Shown here: one piece after another, positions 34,798 through 44,170 of the stretch
Layout: each line of letters opens with the position of its first letter
How positions within the stretch are numbered: the stretch's first letter is position 1
Assembly: GCA_963763015.1 (NCBI GenBank)
Contig: CAVXML010000011.1
Location: 619,897 to 683,896 of the forward strand
DNA from: Fodinibacter sp963763015
GTDB taxonomy: Bacteria > Actinomycetota > Actinomycetes > Actinomycetales > Dermatophilaceae
DNA: 64,000 bases
Direction of reading: 5' to 3'
The notes under the pieces: model-generated
Database searches by the model: none
What the model saw: the letters and a program-made list of their open reading frames with translations, nothing else
Told to the model about the DNA's origin: nothing
Position numbers and translations under genes: made by a program

Positions 34798-35688
34798 ATG
34801 GACCCGCGGACCACGTTCGGCTCGGCGACGGACCTCGCCGGTGCCCTGGCCGCCACCGGCTACCTCGCCGACGACGCCCTGGCCACCGTCGCATGGCTCG
34901 CCCTGCGGCTCGGGCGTCCCCTGCTCATGGAGGGTGAGCCCGGGACCGGCAAGACCTCGCTCGGTGAGGCGCTCGCCGAGGCGATGGACGTCCCCCTCAT
35001 CCGGCTCCAGTGCTACGAGGGCATCGACGCCACCCAGGCGCTCTACGACTGGGACTTCCCCCGCCAGATCCTCCACGTCCGGGCGATGGAGGCGGTCGAG
35101 GGCGCCGCCCGTGACGTGCAGGAGGTCGAGGAGAGTCTCTTCGACGAGCGCTTCCTCCTTGCGCGGCCCGTGCTGCGCGCGCTGCGCGACGCCCCGGCCG
35201 TGCTCCTGGTCGACGAGGTCGACCGGGCCGACGACGAGTTCGAGGCCTTCCTCCTCGAGGTCCTCTCGACGTGGCAGGTGACGATCCCCGAGCTGGGCAC
35301 CGTGTCGGCCGCCGTGCCACCTGCAGTGGTGCTCACGAGCAACCGGACCCGCGAGCTGCACGACGCCCTCAAGCGCCGGTGCCTCTACCACTGGCTGGAG
35401 CACCCCGGACTCGAGCGGGAGCTCGCAATCCTCCGCCGCCGGGCGCCGCAGGTGCCTGCAGCCCTCGCCGAGCAGGTCGTGCGGCTCGTGCACGGCATCC
35501 GCGCCGACCGGGAGCTGCTCAAGCCGCCCGGCGTGGCGGAGACCCTCGACTGGGCGAGCGCGCTCGCCGAGCTCGGCACGCGAGACCTCGACACCGAGAC
35601 CGCAGCGGTGACCCTCGGTGTCGCGGTGAAGCACCGCGAGGACGTGGACCGGGTGCGGGCGGCCCTCGACGGGCTGCTGGGCCGATGA
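34798..35688 (+). CDS. MoxR-type AAA+ ATPase (CoxD-like)
   Basis: ATPase of 296 residues. Walker A is GEPGTGKTSLGEAL, Walker B is VLLVDEVDRADDEFEAFLLE, and VVLTSNRTRELHDALKRRC holds sensor 1 and an arginine-finger region. The pattern around LQCYEGIDATQALYDWDFPR is typical of CoxD, the chaperone-type ATPase that helps mature the CuSMoO2 site of CO dehydrogenase-like enzymes. An in-frame ATG 57 bp upstream is possible; the second ATG was chosen because conservation starts there. It overlaps the CoxE-like gene by 4 bp. Confidence 0.88.
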   Translation: MDPRTTFGSATDLAGALAATGYLADDALATVAWLALRLGRPLLMEGEPGTGKTSLGEALAEAMDVPLIRLQCYEGIDATQALYDWDFPRQILHVRAMEAVEGAARDVQEVEESLFDERFLLARPVLRALRDAPAVLLVDEVDRADDEFEAFLLEVLSTWQVTIPELGTVSAAVPPAVVLTSNRTRELHDALKRRCLYHWLEHPGLERELAILRRRAPQVPAALAEQVVRLVHGIRADRELLKPPGVAETLDWASALAELGTRDLDTETAAVTLGVAVKHREDVDRVRAALDGLLGR

Positions 35689-36797
35689 CCGCCTCGACGA
35701 CGCGGCCCATGGAGGAGGTGCTCCTCGGCTTCACCCGTGCGCTGCGTGCAGCCGGGGTCGCCGTGACGGCCGACAGGGCGCGTACGTACCTCGAGGCGGT
35801 GGCCGTCCTGGGGGCCGACGACCCGAGCGGCGTCTACCACGCTGGTCGAGCGGTCCTGTGCGCCTCTCCGGCCGACCTCGAGCGGCACGACCACGTCTTC
35901 GCCGCCTGGTTCGGCGGTCAGCGGGCCGCGACCGGGGCCGCGGCCTCCCCGGCGAGCGCCGTCGCGCGGGCCGCGGTGTCGGGGTCCGCCGCCACGGGTG
36001 CCCTGGGCGTGGACGAGCCGGAGACCGTGCGCGCGAGGGCCAGCTCGACCGAGGTGCTGAGGCGCCGTGACGTCGCCACGCTGGGCCGGCGTGACCGCGA
36101 GGAGCTCGCCCGGCTGTTCGCCGCGCTCCGGCCGGCGGCGCCGAGGCGCCGGGCCCAGCGGTACACGCGCTCCCGCCGCGGGGTGGTCGACGCGCGAGGC
36201 ACCCTCCGCGCGACCCTCCGGCGGATGGGGGAGCCGGGCGAGGTGCGGTGGCGCCGGCGAGCCGACCGCCCTCGCGCGGTGGTCCTCCTCGTCGACGTCT
36301 CCGGCTCGATGAGCGCCTATGCCGACGCCCTCCTCCGACTCGCGCACCGGTACTGCGTTGGCGGCGTACCGACCGAGGTCTTCACGGTGGGGACGAGGCT
36401 CACCCACGTCACCCGCGCGCTGCACCAGCGCGACCCCGACCGGGCGATCGTCACCGCGGGGCGGGCCGTCCCGGACTGGTCGGGAGGAACCCGCCTCGCG
36501 GAGGGCCTGAAGGTGTTCCTCGACCGGTGGGGCCGGCGGGGGATGGCCCGCGGGGCGGTGGTCGTCATCCTCAGCGACGGCTGGGAGCGCGACCGGCCCG
36601 ACGCGCTCGGCGAGCAGGTGCGGCGGCTGCGGGCGGTGGCGCACCGCGTCGTCTGGGTCAACCCGCACCGCGGCCGGCCCGGCTACGAACCCGTCCAGGG
36701 CGGCATCCGGGCCGTGCTGCCCCACGTCGACGCGCTCGTGGCGGGGCACTCGATGGAGGCGTTCGAGGAGCTCACCGAGGTGGTCGCGCGTGCGTGA
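35685..36797 (+). CDS. CoxE-like VWA domain protein
   Basis: Protein of 370 residues, partner of the AAA+ ATPase just upstream. A helical N-terminal region is followed by a VWA domain with a complete MIDAS site: VVLLVDVSGSMSAYAD (DxSxS), WSGGTRLAEGL (Thr) and VVILSDGWERDRPD (Asp). In cox clusters CoxE works with CoxD on the molybdenum-copper active site. It overlaps both neighbours (4 bp upstream, 8 bp downstream), so the set AAA+/VWA/XdhC is tightly coupled. Confidence 0.88.
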   Translation: MTASTTRPMEEVLLGFTRALRAAGVAVTADRARTYLEAVAVLGADDPSGVYHAGRAVLCASPADLERHDHVFAAWFGGQRAATGAAASPASAVARAAVSGSAATGALGVDEPETVRARASSTEVLRRRDVATLGRRDREELARLFAALRPAAPRRRAQRYTRSRRGVVDARGTLRATLRRMGEPGEVRWRRRADRPRAVVLLVDVSGSMSAYADALLRLAHRYCVGGVPTEVFTVGTRLTHVTRALHQRDPDRAIVTAGRAVPDWSGGTRLAEGLKVFLDRWGRRGMARGAVVVILSDGWERDRPDALGEQVRRLRAVAHRVVWVNPHRGRPGYEPVQGGIRAVLPHVDALVAGHSMEAFEELTEVVARA

Positions 36798-37938
36798 CGT
36801 GCTCCCCGAGCTGATGCGGTGGTGGCGGGCCGGTGACACGGTCGCCGTCGCCACCGTCGTCGCGACCTTCCGGTCGGCGCCGCGCCCCCCCGGCGCGTCG
36901 ATGGTCGTCGGTCCGGTTGGCGAGGCCGTCGGCTCGGTGTCCGGCGGCTGCGTGGAGGGGGCCGTCTACGACCTGGGGCAGCAGGTCGTGGCCTCCGGCG
37001 CGCCGGTGCTCCAGCGCTACGGCGTCTCGGACGACGACGCCTTCGCCGTGGGGCTGACGTGCGGGGGGGTGCTCGACGTCTTCGTCGAGGCCGTGTCGCG
37101 CGAGACCTTTCCCGAGCTCGGGGCCGTGGCCGACGCGGTCGACGCCGGGCGGCCCGTCGCCGTGGCCACCGTCATCGAGCACCCCGACCCCGGGTGGGTC
37201 GGCCGGCGGCTCGTGGTCCACCCCGAGGACGATGCGGCGACGACCGCCCCCGGCGGGTCCCTGGGCAGCGGGCGGGCCGACGCCGCCGTCACGGACGACG
37301 CCCGCGGGCTGCTCGCGCTCGGTCGCACCGAGACCCTCACCTATGGGCCGGACGGTGAGCGGAGGGGTGAGGGGATGCGCGTGTTCGTCGCCGCCCACGC
37401 CCCCCGGCCCCGCATGCTCGTCTTCGGGGCGATCGACTTCGCCGCGGCCGTCGCCCGTGTGGGCGCCTTCCTCGGGTACCGGGTCACCGTGTGCGACGCC
37501 CGCCCAGTCTTCACGACGGTGACACGGTTCCCCGAGGCCGACGACGTCGTCGTCGAGTGGCCGCACCGGTACCTGGCGGCCGAGGTGTCCGCCGGGCGGG
37601 TCGACGCACGCACGGTCATCTGCGTGCTCACCCACGACCCGAGGTTCGACGGGCCGGTGCTCGAGGCCGCGCTGCGCCTCCCGGAGGTCGCCTACGTGGG
37701 GGCGATGGGTTCCCGGCGTACCCACGAGCAGCGCGTGGCCCGCCTGCGTGAGGCAGGGCTGACCGAGGACCAGCTCGCGCGGCTCTCGTCACCGATCGGG
37801 CTGGACCTCGGGGCCCGCACGCCCGAGGAGACGGCCGTGTCGATCGCCGCCGAGATCGTCGCCCTGCGGTGGGGTGGCGGTGGGAGCCGGCTCCACGACC
37901 TGGCGGGGCCGATCCACCACCACCCCTATCCGGGCTGA
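36790..37938 (+). CDS. XdhC/CoxI family molybdenum-cofactor insertion protein
   Basis: Protein of 382 residues. The N-terminal XdhC/CoxI domain shows FRSAPRPPGASMVVG and GSVSGGCVEGAVYDLGQQV (with the conserved Cys), then LTCGGVLDVF. The C-terminal Rossmann domain shows VFGAIDFAAAVARVGAFLGY and YVGAMGSRRTHEQR. XdhC binds sulphurated molybdenum cofactor and inserts it into xanthine dehydrogenase-type hydroxylases. The GTG start overlaps the CoxE-like gene by 8 bp. It ends the co-directional run that begins with the carboxylase. No molybdenum hydroxylase subunit lies within the window. Confidence 0.92.
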   Translation: MRDVLPELMRWWRAGDTVAVATVVATFRSAPRPPGASMVVGPVGEAVGSVSGGCVEGAVYDLGQQVVASGAPVLQRYGVSDDDAFAVGLTCGGVLDVFVEAVSRETFPELGAVADAVDAGRPVAVATVIEHPDPGWVGRRLVVHPEDDAATTAPGGSLGSGRADAAVTDDARGLLALGRTETLTYGPDGERRGEGMRVFVAAHAPRPRMLVFGAIDFAAAVARVGAFLGYRVTVCDARPVFTTVTRFPEADDVVVEWPHRYLAAEVSAGRVDARTVICVLTHDPRFDGPVLEAALRLPEVAYVGAMGSRRTHEQRVARLREAGLTEDQLARLSSPIGLDLGARTPEETAVSIAAEIVALRWGGGGSRLHDLAGPIHHHPYPG

Positions 37939-37958
37939 TTCGCAGGAGGCGCGACGAC

Positions 37959-38168
37959 TCACCGGTGAGCGGCCCCGTCGAGCGCGTGGATCTCGTCGGC
38001 GATGCGGCGGGTGTCGGCGTCGGGCCCGGAGGTGGTCCAGGAGGTGCGGATGCCGTGCTCGCGGCGCTCACGGCGGTGGCTGCGCTCGAGGAGGAGCACG
38101 ATGGGCGTCGCGAGGGCGCCGAGGGTTGCGACGGTGGCCAGGGTCTCGAGGATGGTGTTCGTGTCCAT
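37959..38168 (-). CDS. Small membrane-anchored protein of unknown function
   Basis: Short gene of 69 codons with one hydrophobic helix (ILETLATVATLGALATPIVLLL), followed by a basic then polar cytoplasmic tail (ERSHRRERREHG, DADTRRIADEIHALDG). It lies between the XdhC gene and the divergent GlxA-type regulator, 82 bp from the latter. I recognise no family. The membrane topology and clean fit between neighbours support it as real, but it could be spurious. Confidence 0.5.
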   Translation of the reverse strand: MDTNTILETLATVATLGALATPIVLLLERSHRRERREHGIRTSWTTSGPDADTRRIADEIHALDGAAHR

Positions 38169-38194
38169 GGCATAAGTTTGCGGGGCATCAATGA

Positions 38195-38212
38195 CCTGCC
38201 AACAGTGGCAGG
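38195..38212. promoter_or_regulatory. Candidate operator for the GlxA-type regulator
   Basis: CCTGCCA-ACAG-TGGCAGG is a perfect inverted repeat with 7-bp arms. A half-site TGCCA recurs at 38236-38240 next to the -10 box. It lies 38 bp before the regulator start, in the spacer between divergent genes. Confidence 0.5.
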
Positions 38213-38238
38213 GATGTCATGCTTCGTCGAATTTCTGC

Positions 38239-38244
38239 CATACT
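38239..38244 (+). promoter_or_regulatory. Candidate -10 box (CATACT), leaderless start
   Basis: CATACT lies 6 nt before the ATG at 38251, so transcription would start at the first codon. No Shine-Dalgarno sequence precedes the ATG. Confidence 0.4.
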
Positions 38245-38250
38245 GTCGTC

Positions 38251-39204
38251 ATGGCCCTTCACTCCGTGGCAGTGCTCCTCCAGGAACCGGTGTCGCTCTT
38301 CGAGTTCGGCGTGCTGGCCGAGGTCTTCGGCATCGACCGCACCGACGAGGGCATCCCCGCCTTCGACTACCGGGTCTGTGCCGAGGCGCCGGGCCCCATC
38401 GACGCCCGCAACGGCACGACGGTGACCGCTCCCTTCGGCCTGGAGGCCGCGGCCGACGCCGACCTCGTCGCCGTTCCCGCGTCGTCGTCGGCGCAGACCC
38501 CGTCCGCGGCCGTCGTCGACACCCTCCGAGCGGCGGTCGACCGCGGCGCATGGGTGCTGTCGGTGTGCTCGGGAGCGTTCACGCTCGGCGCGGCCGGCAT
38601 CCTCGACGGGCGTGAGTGCACCACGCACTGGCGCCACGCGGCGGAGCTCGCCGAGCTGCATCCGCAGGCCCGGGTCGACCCCGACGTGTTGTACGTCCAG
38701 GACGGGACCGTCATCACCAGTGCAGGGACGGCTGCCGGCATCGACGCCGCCCTCCACCTCGTCCGGACCGAGCTCGGCACGGCGGTCGCCACCGCGATCG
38801 CCCGACGGATGGTGGTGCCGCCCCACCGCGACGGTGGCCAGCGCCAGTTCATCGACCGGCCGGTCCCGCCGACCACGGCCGAGAGCCTCGGTCCGGTGCT
38901 CACCTGGATGCTCGAGAACCTCGACGAGCCGCACACCGTCGAGAGCCTCGCGCGCAGGGCCTCGATGTCGCCGCGCACCTTCGCGCGACGGTTCGTGGCC
39001 GAGACGGGCACGACACCGCACCAATGGCTCACCGACCAGCGGGTGCTCCGGGCTCGTCACCTGCTCGAGGAGACCGACCTCCCTGTCGACGCCGTGGCCC
39101 GGGATGCCGGGTTCGGGTCGGCCGCCCTGCTGCGCCACCACTTCACGAGGTGCACCGGGATCACACCGACCGCCTTCCGTACCTCCCGGCGCGTTCCCGC
39201 CTGA
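38251..39204 (+). CDS. GlxA family AraC-type transcriptional regulator
   Basis: Regulator of 317 residues. The N-terminal DJ-1/PfpI-like amidase fold spans about 1-175 with the nucleophile-elbow Cys in LSVCSGAFTLGAAG and TSAGTAAGIDAALHL. The C-terminal AraC DNA-binding domain spans about 220-310, with two HTH units (VESLARRASMSPRTFARRF and VDAVARDAGFGSAALLRHHF). Such proteins sense small nitrogenous metabolites and activate catabolic genes. The palindrome at 38195 is a likely autoregulatory site. Its targets are not obvious here. Confidence 0.92.
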   Translation: MALHSVAVLLQEPVSLFEFGVLAEVFGIDRTDEGIPAFDYRVCAEAPGPIDARNGTTVTAPFGLEAAADADLVAVPASSSAQTPSAAVVDTLRAAVDRGAWVLSVCSGAFTLGAAGILDGRECTTHWRHAAELAELHPQARVDPDVLYVQDGTVITSAGTAAGIDAALHLVRTELGTAVATAIARRMVVPPHRDGGQRQFIDRPVPPTTAESLGPVLTWMLENLDEPHTVESLARRASMSPRTFARRFVAETGTTPHQWLTDQRVLRARHLLEETDLPVDAVARDAGFGSAALLRHHFTRCTGITPTAFRTSRRVPA

Positions 39205-39270
39205 GCGTTGGCCCCCGGGCCTTCACACCATCTGCACACCTCGCGCGCAACCGGGCCACCCGGTGGCTCC

Positions 39271-39276
39271 TAGGCT
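39271..39276 (+). promoter_or_regulatory. -10 box (TAGGCT) of the two-component operon
   Basis: TAGGCT ends 6 nt before the ATG at 39283, which fits a leaderless mRNA. The same hexamer and spacing precede aroQ. Confidence 0.5.
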
Positions 39277-39282
39277 CGAGGC

Positions 39283-39998
<716 letters not shown>

Positions 39999-40002
<4 letters not shown>

Positions 40003-42575
40003 ACACCCAGCGGCCGCTCGACGGCATCCGGTCGGTTCGGGCCAAGCTGGGCCTTCTCGTGGGGGTCAGCGTGGTCGTCGCAGCGGTCGTGGCCGAGGTC
40101 GGTGACGCCGCCGGGGTCGCCGCGTGGGTCAGCCTGCCGGTGACCGTGGCCGCCGCGCTGGCCGTCACCCAGTGGCTGGCCCGGGGGATGACGGCCCCGC
40201 TGCGGGAGATGACGACGGCCGCCGGGGCGATGGCCAGGGGCGAGCACGGTCAGCGGGTGACCCAGCTCTCCTCGGACGAGGTGGGCGACCTCGCCCGCGC
40301 CTTCAACGCGATGGCCGCCGACCTCGCCTCGACCGACCAGCAACGCCGCCTCCTCGTCGCCACCGTCTCGCACGAGCTGCGCACGCCGCTCAGCGCGCAG
40401 CGGGCCCTGCTCGAGAACCTCGTCGACGGTGTCGTGCGCCCCGACGACGAGGCGCTGCGTGCGGCGCTTCGCCAGTCGGAACGGCTGAGCACGCTTGTGG
40501 AGGACCTGCTCGACCTCTCGCGCATCGACGCGGGCGCCGCACCCCTCGAGCTCACCGACGTCGTGGTGGCCGACCTCCTCCACGACGTCGTGGCCGAGAC
40601 CACGGTCGACGGTGGGCGAGGAGTGCTGGTCCGACCGCACGTGGAGCCCTCGGCCCTCGCGGTTCGGGCCGACCCGGCTCGGCTGCACCAGCTGGTCGCC
40701 AACCTCGTCGACAACGCGGTGCGGCACAGCCCGCCGAACGGCGAGGTGCGGGTCGTGGCCGCCGCGGTCGACGGGGCCACGTGGTCGATCGAGGTGTGCG
40801 ACGACGGTCCCGGCATCCCGCCGGACCGCGCGGACCGGGTCTTCGACCGCTTCGGGCCCGGCGAGGACGCCGGGGGCGGGACCGGCCTGGGCCTCGCCAT
40901 CGCCCGGTGGGTCGGCGAGCTCCACGGCGGGACGGTCACCGTGGTCCCCACCGAGACGGGACGCACCGGCGCGCGAGTGCGGGCCGTGCTGCCGAGGGTG
41001 CCCACCCCACGCCCCGTCGTCGAGCCGGACCGGGAGGAGACCGACATGACCGCAGCACCCACCGACGTGCCCTCCCCGACGGTCACGACCACCGCGGACA
41101 CCCGTCCCCCCGGTCCCTTCGACACCCTCTGGCCGGAGAGGGGCATCCCACCCCAGCCGGTCGTCGTGCTCGCGGCCCTGGCCGTGGGTGCGTGGGCCGC
41201 CCTGACCTGGCCGGACCGGGACCTGGGGCTCGCCGTCACCCTCACGCTGCTCGCCACGGGCGCCCTCATGGTGGCCGTGGCGAGGTTCCGCCGGCACCCG
41301 TGGACCATCGCGTGCGCCGCGGTGGCGGCGCTGCTTGCCACGACCACGGTGGTCCGCGACGCAGGGGGGGTGGTGCCCCTGGCCGTCCTCGTGGGCGTCG
41401 TGGTCGCCGCGGCCGGCACCACACGGGCGCGCACGCTGCTCGCCATCCCGCTCAGCGTCGCCGCCTGGCCGCTGGCGGCCATCCGGGGGCTCCCGCTCCT
41501 CGGGCGCAGCATCACCGCGGCAAGCCGGTTCTCGGGCCTGTGGCCCGTGCTGCGGACCGCGGGTGTCTCGCTGGTCGCCCTGGCCCTGTTCGGGGGCCTG
41601 TTCGCGACGGGTGACGCCGTGTTCGGGTCGTGGGCGGAGGCGGTCGTCCCGGACCTCGGCTGGGAAACGATCATCGCCCGGACCTTCCTGCTCACCCTGG
41701 TCTCCGGGGTCGCGCTCACCGGTGCCTACCTCGCGCTGAACCCGCCGGTCATCGCGGATGCCGCGCTGCCCCCGGGACGGCGGACGTCCCGGTCGTGGGA
41801 GTGGGCCGTCCCGGTCGGCCTGGTGGTGGTCCTCTTCGCCGCCTTCCTCGTCGCCCAGGCAACGGCCATGTGGGGCGGGCGCGCCTACCTCGAGCGGACC
41901 ACCGGCCTGACCTACGCCGAGTACGTCCACCAGGGCTTCGGCCAGCTCACCGTCGCCACGTTCCTGACCGTCGTGGTGGTCGGGCTCACCATGCGCGTCG
42001 CGTCGCGGGAGACCGCACGGGACCGGTTGCTCGTTCGGCTGCTCCTCGGCGCCCTGTGCGTCCTCACGCTGGCCGTGGTCGCCAGCGCCCTCTACCGGAT
42101 GTCCCTCTACCAGGAGGCCTTCGGCTACACCGTGCTCCGGGTGTTCGTCGACGGCTTCGAGCTGTGGCTGGGCCTCGTCGTCGTGATGCTTCTCGTGGCG
42201 GGGGTGCGACTGTCCGGCTGGTGGGTGCCACGGGCGGCGTTGGTGTCCGCCGCGGCGTTCACCATCGGCTTCGTGGCGATGAACCCGGATGCCTGGGTCG
42301 CCGACCGCAACATCGACCGGTTCGAGCAGGGCGAGCAGCTCGACACCGTCTACCTCTCCGGGCTCAGCGCCGACGCCACGCCGGTCATCCTGGACCGTCT
42401 CCCGGGCTCGCTCGGCTACTGCGTCGTGACCACCCGGGGGGGCGAGCTCGACCGAGACGACCTGCTGGCGTGGAACCTCGGCCGAGCTCGCGCCGACGAC
42501 GCCCTCGCCGCGGTGCCCGCCCCCGCCGTCGCCCCCGACTGCTCCTCCCTCATCAGCGAGACCTACCGCCCCTGA
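39999..42575 (+). CDS. Histidine kinase fused to a DUF4153/DUF4173-like membrane domain
   Basis: An 858-residue protein read as one frame. Residues 1-60 contain two membrane helices, about 60-115 a HAMP domain, about 115-180 HisKA with H125 in SHELRTPLS, and about 230-335 the HATPase with NLVDNAVRH, DDGPGIP and GTGLGLAIARW. Residues 350-858 are a multi-helix membrane domain (about ten helices) ending in a soluble tail with DRNIDRFEQG and YLSGLSADATPVILDRLPG, as in DUF4153/DUF4173 proteins. A GGGAGGAG sequence lies 8 nt before M350, so the membrane domain may also be made separately. The partner regulator is immediately upstream. Confidence 0.88.
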
Positions 42576-42606
42576 CCTGTCGTCGGCCACGACCTCGGGC
42601 CGCGTC

Positions 42607-42612
42607 TAGGCT
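42607..42612 (+). promoter_or_regulatory. -10 box (TAGGCT) for aroQ
   Basis: TAGGCT ends 7 nt before the aroQ ATG, consistent with a leaderless transcript. Confidence 0.45.
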
Positions 42613-42619
42613 CGCCACC

Positions 42620-43063
42620 ATGGACGCCCGCACGGTCCTCGTGCTCAACGGCCCGAACCTCAACCTCCTCGGCGAGCGCGAGCCCGAGGTCTACGGCTCG
42701 GCCACCCTCGCCGACGTCGAGGCACTGTGCCGCGAGGCCGCGACGGCCGCCGGGCTCACCCTGGACTTCCGGCAGACCAACCACGAGGGCACGCTCGTCG
42801 ACTGGGTGCAGGAAGGCCGTTCTGGCACCGCCGGCATCGTCATCAACGCCGCCGGCTACACCCACACCTCGGTCGCCCTGCGCGACGCCCTCTCGGCGTG
42901 TCGCGTGCCCCGCGTCGAGGTGCACATCAGCGACATCCACGCCCGCGAGGAGTTCCGGCACCACAGCTACCTCTCCGACGTCTGCGACCACCACGTCATC
43001 GGCCACGGGGTCCAGGGCTATGCGGAGGCCGTCACCTGGGTGGCCGAGCACCGTGGCGCGTGA
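42620..43063 (+). CDS. aroQ: 3-dehydroquinate dehydratase, type II
   Basis: Shikimate-pathway enzyme of 147 residues that removes water from 3-dehydroquinate to give 3-dehydroshikimate. Full-length match to the type II family: NGPNLNLLGEREPEVYG with the catalytic Tyr, RQTNHEGTLVDWVQ, INAAGYTHTSVALRDAL and VEVHISDIHAREEFRHHSY with the catalytic His. It functions as a dodecamer in the cytoplasm. It is not next to other aro genes here. The last 11 bp overlap the start of the APH-fold kinase gene. Confidence 0.96.
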   Translation: MDARTVLVLNGPNLNLLGEREPEVYGSATLADVEALCREAATAAGLTLDFRQTNHEGTLVDWVQEGRSGTAGIVINAAGYTHTSVALRDALSACRVPRVEVHISDIHAREEFRHHSYLSDVCDHHVIGHGVQGYAEAVTWVAEHRGA

Positions 43064-44078
43064 CCTCCCCGCCCTCTGGCGCAGCGCGGAGTGGAGGACG
43101 TCCATCGAGGGCTGGCTCCTGCCCGCCCTCGAGGAGGCGGGGGTCCGGGTCACCGGACCGGTCGTGCAGGACCGCGTGCGGTTCTGGTCGACCCTGCTGC
43201 ACGTCGAGACGGATGCCGGTCGCGTGTGGGTCAAGGAGAACGCCCCGTCACAGGCCTTCGAGGCCGGGCTCGTGGAGGTCGTCGCGGAGGTCGTCCCCGG
43301 AACGTGCGCCCCGCTGGTTGCCGTCGACGCCGAGCGCGGGTGGTTCGCGAGCGCCGACCTCGGGCTGCCGCTGTGGCACGACGAGGCCCCGCCGCCGCCC
43401 GACGACTGGGTCGCCGTCGTGGCGGGCTGGTCGGCGGCGCAGCACGTGCTCACCGACCACGCCGATGCCGTTCTCGGGGCAGGCGTCCCCCCCTTCCCCG
43501 ATTCCCCTGACCAGGTCGTCGCGTGGGTCACCGACCTGCTCGACGACCTCCGGGCCCTACCGGCCGACGACCCGCGGCGCCCGACCGACGAGGAGGCGGC
43601 CCTGGTCGACGACGGGCTCGACCGGATCCACGACGCGGCAGCGGCCCTCGCCGCCAGCGGTCTGCCGTCGACGCTCCAGCACAACGACCTGCACCTCGCC
43701 AACGCCTTCCGACGGCCCGACGGCGGGATGACCTACATCGACCTCGGGGACTCGGTGTGGGCGCACCCGCTCACGACGATGCGGATCCCGATGTGGATCA
43801 TGCGCCACCGGTTCGCCCTCGCCGAGGACGACCCCGACCTGCGACGGGCCCGCGACGCCGGGCTCGAGCCCTGGACCGACCGGCTCGACCGCGCGAGCCT
43901 GGCCGACCTGCTCCCCGCGGCCGACCGCCTGTCGTGCCTCCACCGCGCCGAGTCGTGGACCCGGCTCCAGCGCGACGTGCCGCGGCGGGTCGTCGACGAG
44001 GACTTCCTGCGGACCCCGATCGAGTGGGTCGTCGACGCCGCCGCGCCCGACCCGTACGCCTCGGCGATCACCCGCTGA
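43053..44078 (+). CDS. Aminoglycoside phosphotransferase-fold (APH) kinase family protein
   Basis: Protein of 341 residues with the APH/choline-kinase fold. The catalytic loop is LPSTLQHNDLHLANAF (the HxDxxxxN motif) and the metal-binding loop is TYIDLGDSVWAHPL. The N-terminal lobe has the Lys-bearing strand RVWVKENAPS. It probably phosphorylates a small molecule; resistance to an aminoglycoside is not implied, since most chromosomal members have unknown substrates. The GTG start overlaps aroQ by 11 bp, so it is translationally coupled to it. Confidence 0.82.
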   Translation: MARDLPALWRSAEWRTSIEGWLLPALEEAGVRVTGPVVQDRVRFWSTLLHVETDAGRVWVKENAPSQAFEAGLVEVVAEVVPGTCAPLVAVDAERGWFASADLGLPLWHDEAPPPPDDWVAVVAGWSAAQHVLTDHADAVLGAGVPPFPDSPDQVVAWVTDLLDDLRALPADDPRRPTDEEAALVDDGLDRIHDAAAALAASGLPSTLQHNDLHLANAFRRPDGGMTYIDLGDSVWAHPLTTMRIPMWIMRHRFALAEDDPDLRRARDAGLEPWTDRLDRASLADLLPAADRLSCLHRAESWTRLQRDVPRRVVDEDFLRTPIEWVVDAAAPDPYASAITR

Positions 44079-44136
44079 CCCCGTCGGTGCGCCGCGGGCG
44101 GGCGTCGGTGACTCGCGGGTAGATAGTTGGACGTCC

Positions 44137-44142
44137 TACCAT
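44137..44142 (+). promoter_or_regulatory. Candidate -10 box (TACCAT) for icmF
   Basis: TACCAT lies 28 bp before the icmF ATG, in a 92-bp spacer. AAGGGA just before the ATG is the likely ribosome-binding site. No cobalamin riboswitch fits in this spacer. Confidence 0.35.
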
Positions 44143-44170
44143 CTCGGGAAGAGACCCGAAGGGACCCCCC

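Noticed and set aside
43053..44078. Calling the APH-fold gene an aminoglycoside-resistance gene
   Set aside because: The catalytic loop alone defines the fold; the gene is coupled to aroQ and no resistance-specific features are visible.
44079..44170. Cobalamin riboswitch upstream of icmF
   Set aside because: The spacer is 92 bp, too short, and no B12-box-like sequence is visible. The same holds for the frameshifted cobalamin-binding gene at 51059.
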